NCBI GenBank assembly: GCA_913777465.1 | Contig: CAJYRQ010000087.1 | Coordinates: 1-51,702 of the forward strand | DNA from: an uncultured Chryseobacterium sp. | GTDB lineage: Bacteria; Bacteroidota; Bacteroidia; Flavobacteriales; Weeksellaceae | DNA: 51,702 nucleotides | Direction of reading: 5' to 3' | In this document: in pieces, positions 41,202 through 49,700 of the stretch | How the letters are laid out: every line of letters starts with the position of its first letter | Numbering within the stretch: position 1 is the first letter of the stretch | Made by a program: the position numbers and the translations under genes | The notes under the pieces: model-generated | What the model was told of the DNA's origin: nothing | Seen by the model: the letters and a program-made list of their open reading frames with translations, nothing else | The model's database searches: none

Positions 41202-41238
41202 AACTTTGTCAAAGTTCTGAACTTTGACAAAGTTTTTC
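41202..41238. terminator. Second hairpin before the AraC gene
   Basis: Perfect 15-bp arms AACTTTGTCAAAGTT / AACTTTGACAAAGTT around CTG, followed by TTT. Each arm is itself nearly palindromic. It works as a terminator by shape; an operator for the AraC gene 50 bases downstream is the alternative. Confidence 0.65.
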
Positions 41239-41290
41239 AAATAAGTCTTCAGCTTCCTATCTCATATTTTAATTAAATAACTTAGCTTCT

Positions 41291-42205
41291 ATGAAAGAAA
41301 CTTTCCGTTTTAATTCCATTTCTGATTTCCATACATTCTGCGGTTTGCCAAAGCCGGAACATCCGCTGATCAGCCTGATCGATTACAGCAAGGTGCAATA
41401 CCCGGTGAATGACGACGAAATGAAATGGATTCAGAATTATTACTCGATCGGACTCAAAAGGAATGTGAACGCCCGGTTCAATTACGGCCAGCAGGAATAT
41501 GATTTCGATTCCGGCGTGCTTTGTTTTGTTTCTCCGCTCCAGTTTCTTCGTATTGAGATGAAGCCGGATGTGGAAGTGGAACCGACCGGCTATCTGCTGC
41601 TGATTCATCCCGATTTTCTCTGGGGAACTTCTCTGGCAAAAAAGATGAAATCCTATGAATTCTTCAGCTACCGGATCAACGAAGCCCTCTTCCTGTCGGA
41701 AAAAGAAGAAAACATTATTGTCGGCCTCTTTAAAAATATAGAGAAAGAATACCAGAACAACCTCGATAAATTTACCCAGGAACTGATTGTCGCCCAGCTG
41801 GAACTGTTCCTGATCTACTCCGAACGTTTTTACGAACGCCAGTTCCTTACCCGGAAAAAATCAAGCCACGAACTACTTGATAAGTTTGAGGAAGTCCTTT
41901 CCGGTTATTTTGAAAGCGGAAACCTTCTGGAAAAAGGGATTCCTTCCGTAACCACCATCGCCGACCAGCTGAATATTTCGCCCAATTACCTCGGAAGTCT
42001 GCTGCGCATCCATACCCAACAGAACACCCAGCAGCATATCCAGAACAAGCTCATCGATTATGCCAAGGAACGCCTGAGCACCACTACCCTATCCGTCAGC
42101 GAAATTGCCTATGAGCTGGGATTTGAGCATCCGCAATCCTTCAGTAAATTGTTTAAGCAGAAGGTGAAGCAATCGCCGGGTGAGTTTCGGAAGTTGTTTG
42201 GCTGA
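41291..42205 (+). CDS. AraC-family transcriptional regulator
   Basis: 304 residues. The N-terminal 170 form a ligand-binding cupin-like part (YDFDSGVLCFVSPLQFL, TGYLLLIHPDFLWGTSLAKKMK, in parts). The C-terminal two helix-turn-helix units are PSVTTIADQLNISPNYLGSLLRIHT (in parts) and LSVSEIAYELGFEHPQSFSKLFKQKVKQSPGEFR (in parts), the classic AraC/XylS signature. The ligand is unknown. Neighbouring dehydrogenase genes upstream are on the same strand and could be targets. Confidence 0.92.
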   Translation: MKETFRFNSISDFHTFCGLPKPEHPLISLIDYSKVQYPVNDDEMKWIQNYYSIGLKRNVNARFNYGQQEYDFDSGVLCFVSPLQFLRIEMKPDVEVEPTGYLLLIHPDFLWGTSLAKKMKSYEFFSYRINEALFLSEKEENIIVGLFKNIEKEYQNNLDKFTQELIVAQLELFLIYSERFYERQFLTRKKSSHELLDKFEEVLSGYFESGNLLEKGIPSVTTIADQLNISPNYLGSLLRIHTQQNTQQHIQNKLIDYAKERLSTTTLSVSEIAYELGFEHPQSFSKLFKQKVKQSPGEFRKLFG

Positions 42206-42515
42206 AAAATAATAAGCATCCCTAAATCAGAATAAAAATGATCTAAAAGAAGCAGATATTGTTGTTTGCTTATGTTTTATCTCACTTTATTATGGGTTAG
42301 AAAAAACTCCGGAACATCAGCTTTTAAGGACAACAAAGAATAATAAGTCAAAATATTCTTATTCAAAACACCTATCTGTTAATACTTTACATTTAAATTT
42401 TAACTAAAAAAAATCACTTCCACGTGAAAATAATCAAAAAAAAATATTTACCTTAGCTTCAGAAGCGGTATCCGAAAAGCTTAAACAGAGTAGGAAAAAC
42501 TAAAACAATATTACC
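42206..42515. other. AT-rich spacer
   Basis: 310 bases without a gene. It must hold the promoter of the 42516 gene. I see no exact TAnnTTTG box; TATTTACC at 42448-42455 is the nearest. Nothing else convincing. Confidence 0.5.
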
Positions 42516-42704
42516 ATGAAAAATTTGAAAAAACTTTCAAGAAATCAGATGAAATTCGTATCAGGAGCTATTGCTGCGCCTTGTGACGGTTGGAAACTTT
42601 GTCATGCCAATGATGACGGAAGTTACGGCTGGGGAATGTGCCCGCCTTCCACCGGAGGAACAAGCTGCCATAACTATGCCTGCGGAGGAGGATTCTGGTG
42701 CTAA
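42516..42704 (+). CDS. Bacteriocin-like leader peptide with Cys-rich core
   Basis: 62 residues. The leader MKNLKKLSRNQMKFVSGA is of the double-glycine-like type (here VSGA instead of GG) that precedes small secreted peptides in Chryseobacterium. The core of about 44 residues (from IAAPC) carries six cysteines at 23, 29, 42, 51, 56 and 62 and many Gly and Trp, which suits disulfides or metal binding. Such leaders are normally cut and exported by a C39-peptidase ABC transporter; none lies in this window. Antibacterial action is not shown by sequence. Confidence 0.75.
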   Translation: MKNLKKLSRNQMKFVSGAIAAPCDGWKLCHANDDGSYGWGMCPPSTGGTSCHNYACGGGFWC

Positions 42705-42788
42705 TTAAATCTTGAGAATGAATGGTTGAGATCAACTGTTCATTCTCTTAAAATGATACTTTTACAATCATCACAAACTACAATCATT

Positions 42789-43232
42789 ATGAAAAAAATA
42801 TACTTTCTTTTTCTAATCCTGGTATTCGGGACCGGATTTGCGCAACAGGCAAAGAAAGAAGTAAGGACAAAAGATAAATTTGAATCCAGGCAGCCACAGG
42901 ATCTGTCTGTTCCACCTCCGCCTACAATTGCTTTTCCTGCCCAATATCCAGGGGGCAATAAGACCTTCATCAGCAACGTCAGCAAAAATCTCGATAAATC
43001 AACTCTGAAAACTCTTGGTAAAGATTTAAAAACAAAAATCATTCTTAAGATCGGTGCGGATGGAAAGGTGCTGAACGTTTCTACTTACGGAAGCAACGAA
43101 ACCTTCAACAGTGAAGTTAAGAAAGCTGCTGAAAAGGTTACAGCCGGTACGCAGTGGGATCCCGGAAAAAACAACAAAGGCGAAAAAGTAATTGATATTG
43201 TAAATCTGCCTTTTGCCAACAGCAACAAATAA
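42789..43232 (+). CDS. Exported TonB C-terminal-domain-like protein
   Basis: 147 residues from ATG 42789. Signal peptide to GFAQ (about 18), a short Pro-rich segment VPPPPTIAFPAQYPGG, and a TonB_C-like domain (NKTFISNVSKNL, TKIILKIGADGKVLNVSTYGSNETFNSEVKKAAEKV in parts, QWDPGKNNKGEKV). There is no inner-membrane anchor, so it cannot transduce energy like TonB. Solitary TonB_C proteins of this kind are frequent in Bacteroidetes with unknown function. It follows the leader peptide gene by 84 bases, perhaps in one unit. Confidence 0.75.
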   Translation: MKKIYFLFLILVFGTGFAQQAKKEVRTKDKFESRQPQDLSVPPPPTIAFPAQYPGGNKTFISNVSKNLDKSTLKTLGKDLKTKIILKIGADGKVLNVSTYGSNETFNSEVKKAAEKVTAGTQWDPGKNNKGEKVIDIVNLPFANSNK

Positions 43233-43338
43233 AGATGTGAGCTGATAAAAGGAGTCGGTCCCACAACTAAATGATGTGGGTTGAGAATCAAATGTATGAA
43301 AATCATTCTCGGAGGAAGTCGAGAAAAATCATAAAAAA

Positions 43339-43370
43339 AGTCCGTTTTCACTAGTTGTGAGACGGACTCT
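43339..43370. terminator. Bidirectional terminator
   Basis: AGTCCGT...TCAC / GTGA...ACGGACT stem-loop. The minus strand has seven T after it, the plus strand CTTTCTTTTT. It serves the TonB_C-like gene and the convergent PI-PLC gene. Confidence 0.85.
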
Positions 43371-43401
43371 TTCTTTTTAAAAGATTAATCAACTGATCCC
43401 A

Positions 43402-44790
43402 TCAATAGTTCGACTGGATAATGTTGTTGATCAGGCCGTTTTCGTTGGGATTATCACCACCGTTATTATAAAAATCGAGTGGGATGATGCCGAATCGTTT
43501 TTTCCCGGAATAAGGGGTATAATTTCTCAGCCACGGATTCATCGCTGGATCTACGCCTAATCCGCCCCACGCATATTGGTAAGGCGTATGTGCTCCGACG
43601 GCAATGCTGTTGAAAGTAACATACAGGATCTGCTGATTGGCAGCATCGGTTTTCACTGCTTTTTCCAGATTGGCTTTCACTTCATCAGCCTTTTTATGGG
43701 TGTCGTTGCTCTTATAATTGTCTTCAATATAAAATTTCTGGCCCTGGACATTTGCAGATTCAAAGGTCGCATTATCTTGCCAAGCACCAAAACTTACGCC
43801 CACAGCATTTTTATCTATGCCCGAGTTCCCAACATTAAGATCGAACCGGTAAAAGAAGATGATCTTGCCTTTTGCGTGCTGAAGATCAGGAACGGTATTC
43901 CCTCTATAATACAGGGAGTTGTATTTGTTGAGATAGGTTATAAAGTTAGCGGAAATATCCGACCCGTCTTCATTTTTTACCGACATCAGGATTACTTCGG
44001 AAGGATTTTCTTTCAGGAAAGCATCACAGGCATTGAGCACTTCCCCAAAACTTACATCGCAAGGGACAAACCCGTGGTAAAGGACCAGCGGATCGGAAGA
44101 GTTGGAACCGTTTACCAGCCGGATATCATAAAAACGGATACCGTCTTCCAGCTGCGTTCTGATATTATAATTCTGGCATCTCGCTCCTACAACTACGGAA
44201 GGAATCTTATAAGTTCCAGAATCATGGGTACCGGGAATGCTTAAAGACAGCAGGGAGGTATCCGGATCAATTTTGCCCATCCATTGCATCATATTCAGGG
44301 AGAAAAAGAATTCGTTTACGCCCGATACGGCAATATTGCAGTTGAAGTCAGTACCGGAACTGGTAGACAACCTATTAACCGTCCCGATTTCCTTCAGCTG
44401 CTTACTACCGATCCACCAGTTGTTCTCAGACTTCCAGTTGTGTCCCTGTCCGATGACGATATTGGGGAGCTGGCAGCGTTTGTTCCTATAATCAAAAGAA
44501 ATAGTACAGGTAAAGGCAAAATTCAGTTCACCCGGCATGCTTTCGGAGGTGCTGCATCCGATGGCACTGCCGCCGGTAATCTGGTTCCTGAACCAGTCGG
44601 CTACCCCGCTGCTGCCTTTTCTTCCTGCCCGTACCGTAATTTTCCAGGTATTGTTTCCGGTTCCGGCTACAGAAGGGGTATTTTCCCAGGGCTGACCGGA
44701 AGTAATGGAATGACCGGTAATGGAAATCTGAAGGTTGGTGACTCCCTCCATCATATAAAGGATAAAATCGTTGTCGCGAATTGTTGGCAT
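43402..44790 (-). CDS. Phosphatidylinositol-specific phospholipase C-like protein with extra N-terminal domain
   Basis: 462 residues. Residues 175-462 are a PI-PLC X domain: SIPGTHDSGT with catalytic His189, RFYDIRL (Arg224) and LYHGFV with His239, then LKENPSEVILMSVKNEDGS (in parts). It probably cleaves glycosyl-phosphoinositides or GPI anchors. Residues 1-170 are a beta-rich domain I do not recognise (TNLQISITGHSITSGQPW, FAFTCTISFDYRNKRCQLPN); its look recalls aegerolysin- or actinoporin-like membrane binders, weakly. There is no signal peptide, unlike other bacterial PI-PLCs. Single gene with a shared terminator. Confidence 0.85.
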   Translation of the reverse strand: MPTIRDNDFILYMMEGVTNLQISITGHSITSGQPWENTPSVAGTGNNTWKITVRAGRKGSSGVADWFRNQITGGSAIGCSTSESMPGELNFAFTCTISFDYRNKRCQLPNIVIGQGHNWKSENNWWIGSKQLKEIGTVNRLSTSSGTDFNCNIAVSGVNEFFFSLNMMQWMGKIDPDTSLLSLSIPGTHDSGTYKIPSVVVGARCQNYNIRTQLEDGIRFYDIRLVNGSNSSDPLVLYHGFVPCDVSFGEVLNACDAFLKENPSEVILMSVKNEDGSDISANFITYLNKYNSLYYRGNTVPDLQHAKGKIIFFYRFDLNVGNSGIDKNAVGVSFGAWQDNATFESANVQGQKFYIEDNYKSNDTHKKADEVKANLEKAVKTDAANQQILYVTFNSIAVGAHTPYQYAWGGLGVDPAMNPWLRNYTPYSGKKRFGIIPLDFYNNGGDNPNENGLINNIIQSNY

Positions 44791-45131
44791 ATTATTTAGG
44801 ATTTAAGTTTACGGTCTTATGTTGATGCAATCTTCATCAGCACTTCAAAATTAGGAGGAAATATTTTCTTTCAACTGAGGGTAAATACTGATTTTTAAAA
44901 ACGGGGGTTTGTACTAAGTTAAGTGGGAGCCAGATTAATGGCCGGAAGAAGGAAGCTGGATGCCTGAAGTCTTCTAAGTTAAAATGAACAGGCTCTTAAT
45001 TTATTATCCTGATCAGGAAAAAAGGTTGGCCTCATCTACTTATTGAAAATCAACTTTTCGTCAATATTTTGTATTTCATTTTAAAATACAGATTAAAAAT
45101 TAATTTGTAATTTTGATTTAAATAAATAGTT
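44791..45131. other. Spacer with stutter and toxin-antitoxin promoter
   Basis: Contains GGCCGGAAGAAGGAAGCTGG (44941-44960), a member of the GGAAG stutter class. It also has the dyad GTATTT-CATTTTA-AAATAC (45071-45089) and the -7 box TAATTTTG (45108-45115), 17 bases before the antitoxin ATG. The dyad is a candidate autoregulatory operator. Confidence 0.5.
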
Positions 45132-45368
45132 ATGGATCTTCAAACTCGAAAATCAAATTTAATCACATATCTTGCTCAAATACAGGATGAGCATTTCTTC
45201 GATAAAATAGAAGAATATATATTGGCAAGATTAAAAAGAGAAGACTACCTCAAGGCTCTTTCGTTTAAAGAACTGAATAAAAGAATTGATCAATCATTGG
45301 AGGATTCTAAAAGTAATAACATGACGGAATCTAATGACTTACTTTCTGAAATAAAGCAATGGCAATAA
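45132..45368 (+). CDS. Antitoxin of a ParE-type toxin-antitoxin pair
   Basis: 78-residue acidic, helical protein (NLITYLAQIQDEHFFDKIEEYILARL, in parts; LSEIKQWQ end). It overlaps the toxin gene by 10 bases, the usual type II arrangement with antitoxin first. No ribbon-helix-helix is obvious; Bacteroidetes antitoxins of this size often have only a short DNA-binding part. The GC content of this pair is clearly lower than that of its neighbours, a sign of recent transfer. Confidence 0.75.
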   Translation: MDLQTRKSNLITYLAQIQDEHFFDKIEEYILARLKREDYLKALSFKELNKRIDQSLEDSKSNNMTESNDLLSEIKQWQ

Positions 45369-45688
45369 AAGTTTTCTGGACAAATTTTGCTAAGGAACAA
45401 TTAAGTAATATTTTTGATTATTACAAAACAAAAGCAAACCAAAGAACAGCTAGAGATCTGGTTACCGGAATAGTTGAAAAAACAAAAACTCTTGAATTTC
45501 AAAAAGAAGCAGGACAAAAAGAAGAACTTCTTTTATCAAGAAAAGAAAATTTCAGATACCTTATCTATAAAAATTATAAAATTATTTATTGGTTTAATAC
45601 TGAAAAAAACAGAATTGAGATTAACGATATTTTTGACACTAGGCAAAATCCTGTTAAAATGATTGATGAAACACGGAATACGGAATAA
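45359..45688 (+). CDS. RelE/ParE-superfamily toxin
   Basis: 109 residues of the ParE/RelE fold: KVFWTNFAKEQLSNIFDYYKTKANQRTARDLVTGIV (in parts), then RKENFRYLIYKNYKIIYWFNTEKNRIEINDIFDTRQNP (in parts). The Y-K-I-I-Y-W strand and the D-I-F-D-T-R-Q-N-P end are the family marks. ParE toxins poison gyrase and RelE toxins cut ribosome-bound mRNA; which applies cannot be told. Start overlaps the antitoxin end. Confidence 0.88.
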   Translation: MAIKVFWTNFAKEQLSNIFDYYKTKANQRTARDLVTGIVEKTKTLEFQKEAGQKEELLLSRKENFRYLIYKNYKIIYWFNTEKNRIEINDIFDTRQNPVKMIDETRNTE

Positions 45689-45717
45689 AAAAAGAGAAGC
45701 CTAAAACTTCTCTTTTT
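45689..45717. terminator. Bidirectional terminator
   Basis: AAAAAGAGAAG / CTTCTCTTTTT around CCTAAAA (45689-45717), with T runs on both strands, between the toxin gene and the convergent gldG. Confidence 0.88.
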
Positions 45718-45726
45718 CAATATCAT

Positions 45727-47397
45727 TTACTCAAACTTTCTTTTCCTCAGCCAGAAGAACAATCCTCCCAGGATTCCGATGATGGCTAACGGCAAAAGCA
45801 GGTTGAACCATTGCCAGTTTGTTTTCTCTTCGGTAATCCTTTGGCGGTCCAAAAGCCTTTCTTCGATGTTCCGGTTTCTCAGCTCCATCAGATTGCTGTC
45901 GTCCAAAAGATAGTCTAAGGCATTTCGCAGGAACTGCTCGTTTCCGAACTGTTCGTTGGTCAGCAGATCGACACCTAATGGAAGCGGTTCGCCTTTCAGT
46001 ACCTTGTTCCGGCCTACGTCTCCGTCGGCAATGATGATCATTTTATTTTCAGGGCTTGTGGTCTTGAACCCCGGATATGATTTCCTTTCGATTCTTGAAG
46101 CATACGCCGAATTGAACTTTCCTTCCAGAGACACTGCATAAATTTTCGGGGTGCTTGGTTTTTCCATCTGCCCAAGACTGTCGACACTGGAAATTTCTTT
46201 CAGGTCTACGTAATTCGGAACCTGCTTCAGCAGGGTACGTTCGCTGGATTCAAATAATACGCGGGTTTTGATATTCTTTCTTCCGCCTAATGTATCGATG
46301 GAAGTCGGGAATTCAAACTTTACCGGGTTGATGTTTTTGGTGATCGGGTTATCTTTTTCCGCAATTCCCAGCGGGAAATACGGCCATGGAAGGCTCGTGT
46401 ACTGCGGATTTCCGCTCACTTCTCCGGTCACCAGTCTCAACAATGCAAATTTCTTTACATCCTTCACTAAGGCCGGATTGATTCTTACCCCGTAATTGAA
46501 GAAAAAGTCGGTCATATTGATGTCCACCGGGAAAGGCATTACCTTCTGGGACCTCATCAGCGTATCCATTTCAGCATTCACGGCATCGATCATCCAAAGG
46601 GTTTTCCCGCCGTTCATGATGTACTGGTCCAGAATTACTTTTTCACCGTCGGTAAAAGCTTTTCTCGGTTTTGCAATGACCAGGGCGTTCATCTGCTTTA
46701 AAGTAGGAACATCCGCCAATGTAAGTTCGGTATTGTTTTTAGGAATGATCGGGCCGGCATCATAACTTTCGGTAGCCAGCTGCATAAAGCCCTGGAATTC
46801 CCTCGGATTCAGTTCGTCCTGGTTCACGAGAATCCCTATTTTCTTTCTTTTATTGGCGGCAATGTTCTTAATATTGGAAACGAGATTGTATTCCAGGTTT
46901 TCAATGGATTTAGTCAGCTGCTGATCGGCATCGATTCCCGTCTGCTGAACCACCAATGGAATGGAAACGCCTTTTTTATCATATTTTACCACCGCATATG
47001 GGAAAAGCATGATCTGGGAAACCTTTCCGTCCTTGATATCCGGAAGCATGGAAGGCTGCATGCCCATTGCCATCAAAGTATCTTTTGACATCTTGGTTTT
47101 GATAGGATCAATAAATTTAAAATCGATCTTCGGATTTATTTTCCTGAATTCTTCCAGCATAAACTTCGTTTCGCTCTGCAGCTGCTTGAAGCTTGCCGGG
47201 AAATCCCCTTCCAGGTAAACATCCACCACCAAAGGCTTGTTTACCGATTCCAGAACCTTGATGGTATTATCGGAAAGGGTATATCTTTTTTCTTTGGTTA
47301 AATCCAGCCTGATGCCGGAAACTGCAAGAATAACGGCCAGAGGCAGGACAATGAAAAGTAAAATTCCTAACGGAGACTTAAATGATATCTTCTTCAT
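45727..47397 (-). CDS. gldG: Gliding-motility ABC transporter accessory protein GldG
   Basis: Partner of GldA and GldF in the ABC complex needed for gliding in Flavobacterium. 556 residues from ATG 47397 (MKKISFKSPLGILLF); the frame extends to 47475 but into gldF. One N-terminal and one C-terminal membrane helix (LLPLAIIGILGGLFFWLRKRKFE, in parts) flank a large periplasmic DUF4350/Gld-type domain with DLTKEKRYTLSDNT and VDVYLEGDFPASFKQLQSE (in parts). Starts four bases after the gldF stop. gldA is not in this window. Confidence 0.93.
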   Translation of the reverse strand: MKKISFKSPLGILLFIVLPLAVILAVSGIRLDLTKEKRYTLSDNTIKVLESVNKPLVVDVYLEGDFPASFKQLQSETKFMLEEFRKINPKIDFKFIDPIKTKMSKDTLMAMGMQPSMLPDIKDGKVSQIMLFPYAVVKYDKKGVSIPLVVQQTGIDADQQLTKSIENLEYNLVSNIKNIAANKRKKIGILVNQDELNPREFQGFMQLATESYDAGPIIPKNNTELTLADVPTLKQMNALVIAKPRKAFTDGEKVILDQYIMNGGKTLWMIDAVNAEMDTLMRSQKVMPFPVDINMTDFFFNYGVRINPALVKDVKKFALLRLVTGEVSGNPQYTSLPWPYFPLGIAEKDNPITKNINPVKFEFPTSIDTLGGRKNIKTRVLFESSERTLLKQVPNYVDLKEISSVDSLGQMEKPSTPKIYAVSLEGKFNSAYASRIERKSYPGFKTTSPENKMIIIADGDVGRNKVLKGEPLPLGVDLLTNEQFGNEQFLRNALDYLLDDSNLMELRNRNIEERLLDRQRITEEKTNWQWFNLLLPLAIIGILGGLFFWLRKRKFE

Positions 47398-47401
47398 AAT
47401 T

Positions 47402-48130
47402 CTACTTTTTTTTATTGATAAAATGATTTGACAATGCCAAGGCAACCCCAATGATGAAAACGAAATAGGCAACATCCTTAAAATCGATAAGCCCTCTCGT
47501 AAATCCTAGGAAATGCTGATAAAAACCTATGTTCTGCAAAATGAAATCTGCTCCTCCCAATAATTTGTAGCTAGCCAGCTGCTCAATTCCGAAATACAGG
47601 ATAAAGCACATGAAAACCCCAAGCAGATAAGCCATGATCTGGTTTTGGGAAAGCGACGACGCGAGAATCCCCACACCGGAAAAGGCCGCGATAAGGATTA
47701 TTAACCCTACATAACTGCCGAACGTCATTCCAAGATCGATATTTCCTTCCGGAACACCTAACACATAAACAGTGTATAAATAAATCAGCGAAGGAATCAG
47801 GCAAAGAATCCCGACGATCCATACCGAAAGGAACTTTCCGAATACAAGATCCGAAACTTTCAGAGGCTGGGAAAACAGCCAGTTCAGGGTGCCGGTCTGC
47901 TGTTCTTCCGCAAAGGTCTTCATGGAAAGCGCCGGAATGATGAACATCAGCAGCCAGGGAACCAAAACGAAATAGCTTTGTAAGGAAGCCATCCCGATCT
48001 CAAAAATGTTGGAATCGTTTTCGAAAAAAAACAGAAACAGCGTCGCGATCAGACTGAAAGCTGCGATAATGATCCACGCGCTCCAGTTGCCGAAATAGCT
48101 CCAAAGTTCTTTTTTTAAAATTGCAATCAT
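47402..48130 (-). CDS. gldF: Gliding-motility ABC transporter permease GldF
   Basis: 242-residue ABC-2 type permease with about six membrane helices (WSAWIIIAAFSLIATLFLFFF, FVLVPWLLMFIIPALSMKTFAEEQQTGTL, in parts). The EEQQTGTLNWLFSQPLKVSDLVFGKF segment (in parts) is typical of GldF. Together with GldG it forms the transporter; the substrate is unknown. Upstream 98 bases hold a stuttering TTGTTGATTGTTAATGGTTG-like spacer (48131-48200). Confidence 0.93.
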   Translation of the reverse strand: MIAILKKELWSYFGNWSAWIIIAAFSLIATLFLFFFENDSNIFEIGMASLQSYFVLVPWLLMFIIPALSMKTFAEEQQTGTLNWLFSQPLKVSDLVFGKFLSVWIVGILCLIPSLIYLYTVYVLGVPEGNIDLGMTFGSYVGLIILIAAFSGVGILASSLSQNQIMAYLLGVFMCFILYFGIEQLASYKLLGGADFILQNIGFYQHFLGFTRGLIDFKDVAYFVFIIGVALALSNHFINKKK

Positions 48131-48228
48131 AGTTTTTATTGTCAGATGTTGATTGTTAATGGTTGTCAGTTAATTGTTGATCGTTTTAGATTTTTTATAT
48201 TTAACCATAAACGGCAACGGTTAACCGA

Positions 48229-48780
48229 TTATTTATTTTTCTTGTTTTTATTCACCAGTTTCACGGTCATCATAATCAAAAATACCAGAACGAAAAATCC
48301 GGCAATTAATTGCCACCAATATTCAATAACCTGCGATTTTAGAATCACGGTAAAAACGACCAGGAATAAAATAAAGGTTGCGATTTCGTTGGCCTGCCGA
48401 ATTTTGATATTGGCCGTTTCGAGAGTATTTCCGTTAAGTTCTTTTAGCTGAAGGACTTTTTTCCAGCACCAGTAATGATAAATGGCCAGGCCGACCAGGA
48501 AGGTCAGCTTCAGATGAAACCAAGGAGTCTTCATCAGTCCGGTGTTCAGAAAAATCATGACCAGACCACAAATTGCCATGATTACGCCTGCCGGAACCGT
48601 AATGATGTTCCATAGCCGGCGGGCCATGAAAATATACTGCTCCCTAAGAATTCTTTTTTTATCTTCTGCAAAAGCATCGGTGTCTTTATAATACACGAAT
48701 ATTCTTACCAGGTAAAAAATCCCTGCAAAATAGCTTACCATGAAGATAATATGAAGCGCTTTGATGATGGTGTAAAGCAT
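48229..48780 (-). CDS. hemJ: Protoporphyrinogen IX oxidase HemJ (CopD-like)
   Basis: 183-residue membrane protein with four to five helices, converts protoporphyrinogen IX to protoporphyrin IX in heme synthesis. Family features: IIKALHIIFMVSYFAGIFYLVRIFVY (in parts; conserved His), RLWNIITVPAGVIMAICG, LKLTFLVGLAIYHYW and an NEIATFILFLVVFTVI segment. A C-terminal helix plus Lys tail is present. Single gene with the -7 box TATCTTTG at 48797-48804. Confidence 0.9.
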   Translation of the reverse strand: MLYTIIKALHIIFMVSYFAGIFYLVRIFVYYKDTDAFAEDKKRILREQYIFMARRLWNIITVPAGVIMAICGLVMIFLNTGLMKTPWFHLKLTFLVGLAIYHYWCWKKVLQLKELNGNTLETANIKIRQANEIATFILFLVVFTVILKSQVIEYWWQLIAGFFVLVFLIMMTVKLVNKNKKNK

Positions 48781-48796
48781 CTTAAAAATTTGTTTG

Positions 48797-48804
48797 CAAA
48801 GATA
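48797..48804 (-). promoter_or_regulatory. Promoter -7 box of hemJ
   Basis: On the minus strand TATCTTTG fits TAnnTTTG exactly, 16 bases before the ATG at 48780. Confidence 0.55.
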
Positions 48805-48898
48805 AGTTATTTCACAAAAAAAGAACGTTTAATATGAAAAAATGACGGGGAATAAAGAAGCCTTCTGATAAATTAAAAAAGAATGTTTTTTCTGCCAT

Positions 48899-49612
48899 TT
48901 AAAATTTAAAAACAAATTTCATATCGATATTGGCCATAAAACGCATTCCACTCTGTTCACGGTCAAATTGTGGGAAAAACGGAAAGGCATCCAGAGGTTC
49001 AGGGCTTGGATCCCGGCCTTCTATGTTACGGTAAGTAATGCTGCGGTGGGTAATGCCAATTCCTATTTTAGGCATGAAGCCAAACCATGAGGATTCCCGG
49101 TGAAGCAGAATGCTGTAGTTGATGCTTAGCCCTTTCCGTATTCTTTTAAAATCAGCGGAAGTAAAGTTGTAATACTGTCCGCTGTGGTCATAATATCCCG
49201 CGTCCGTTCTCTCGGATCTATGATTCAGGTAAGAAATTTCTGCTGAAATAAAATGCTTCAGCCGGGAATTTGGATTCAGGCTGTAATAAAGCTCCGGTTT
49301 TATTTCAAATATTTTAAAATCCCCTTCAAATCCGAGATTGTATGGAGTCATTCCTTTCTGTCCGTAAGCGAGCTCTGTCCCGATCCACCATCTTTTGTTC
49401 AGCTGGTGCATGTATCCGGCATTCCACCGTTGGTCGCGCAGGGGTGCAAATCCGCTGACGGTAAGTATTGAATGATAATTTCCCTGTTTATACTGCTGGG
49501 ATTCTACCGGCTGCTGAAGCGCTTGTGGTTTTTGTGATGGTGGCGGCAATTCCTGTGCGGAAACAGCTGTTCCCAGAATAAACGGAATGCAAAGGAGTAT
49601 TCTTTTTCTCAT
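48899..49612 (-). CDS. Outer-membrane beta-barrel protein of unknown function
   Basis: 237 residues. Signal peptide ending AVSAQE (about 18), a Pro/Gln-rich linker (LPPPSQKPQALQQPVESQQ, 22-40), then alternating beta strands (YHSILTVSGFAPL, RWWIGTELAYG, FEIKPELYYSLN, LKHFISAEISYLNH, LSINYSILLHRESSW) and a terminal Phe (MKFVFKF), as in outer-membrane barrels. I see no enzyme motif. The -7 box TATTTTTG is at 49632-49639 on the minus strand. Single gene. Confidence 0.78.
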   Translation of the reverse strand: MRKRILLCIPFILGTAVSAQELPPPSQKPQALQQPVESQQYKQGNYHSILTVSGFAPLRDQRWNAGYMHQLNKRWWIGTELAYGQKGMTPYNLGFEGDFKIFEIKPELYYSLNPNSRLKHFISAEISYLNHRSERTDAGYYDHSGQYYNFTSADFKRIRKGLSINYSILLHRESSWFGFMPKIGIGITHRSITYRNIEGRDPSPEPLDAFPFFPQFDREQSGMRFMANIDMKFVFKF

Positions 49613-49700
49613 GGTTTTATTTAAGATGGTTCAAAAATATAGATTTTCTGCCTACCACAAAAATATTTCAAAATGAGTAAGAAAAATATTCTGATGTTCC

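Noticed and set aside
44284-44799. 171-codon open frame on the plus strand over the PI-PLC gene
   Set aside because: Shadow frame opposite a recognised coding region; no motif of its own.
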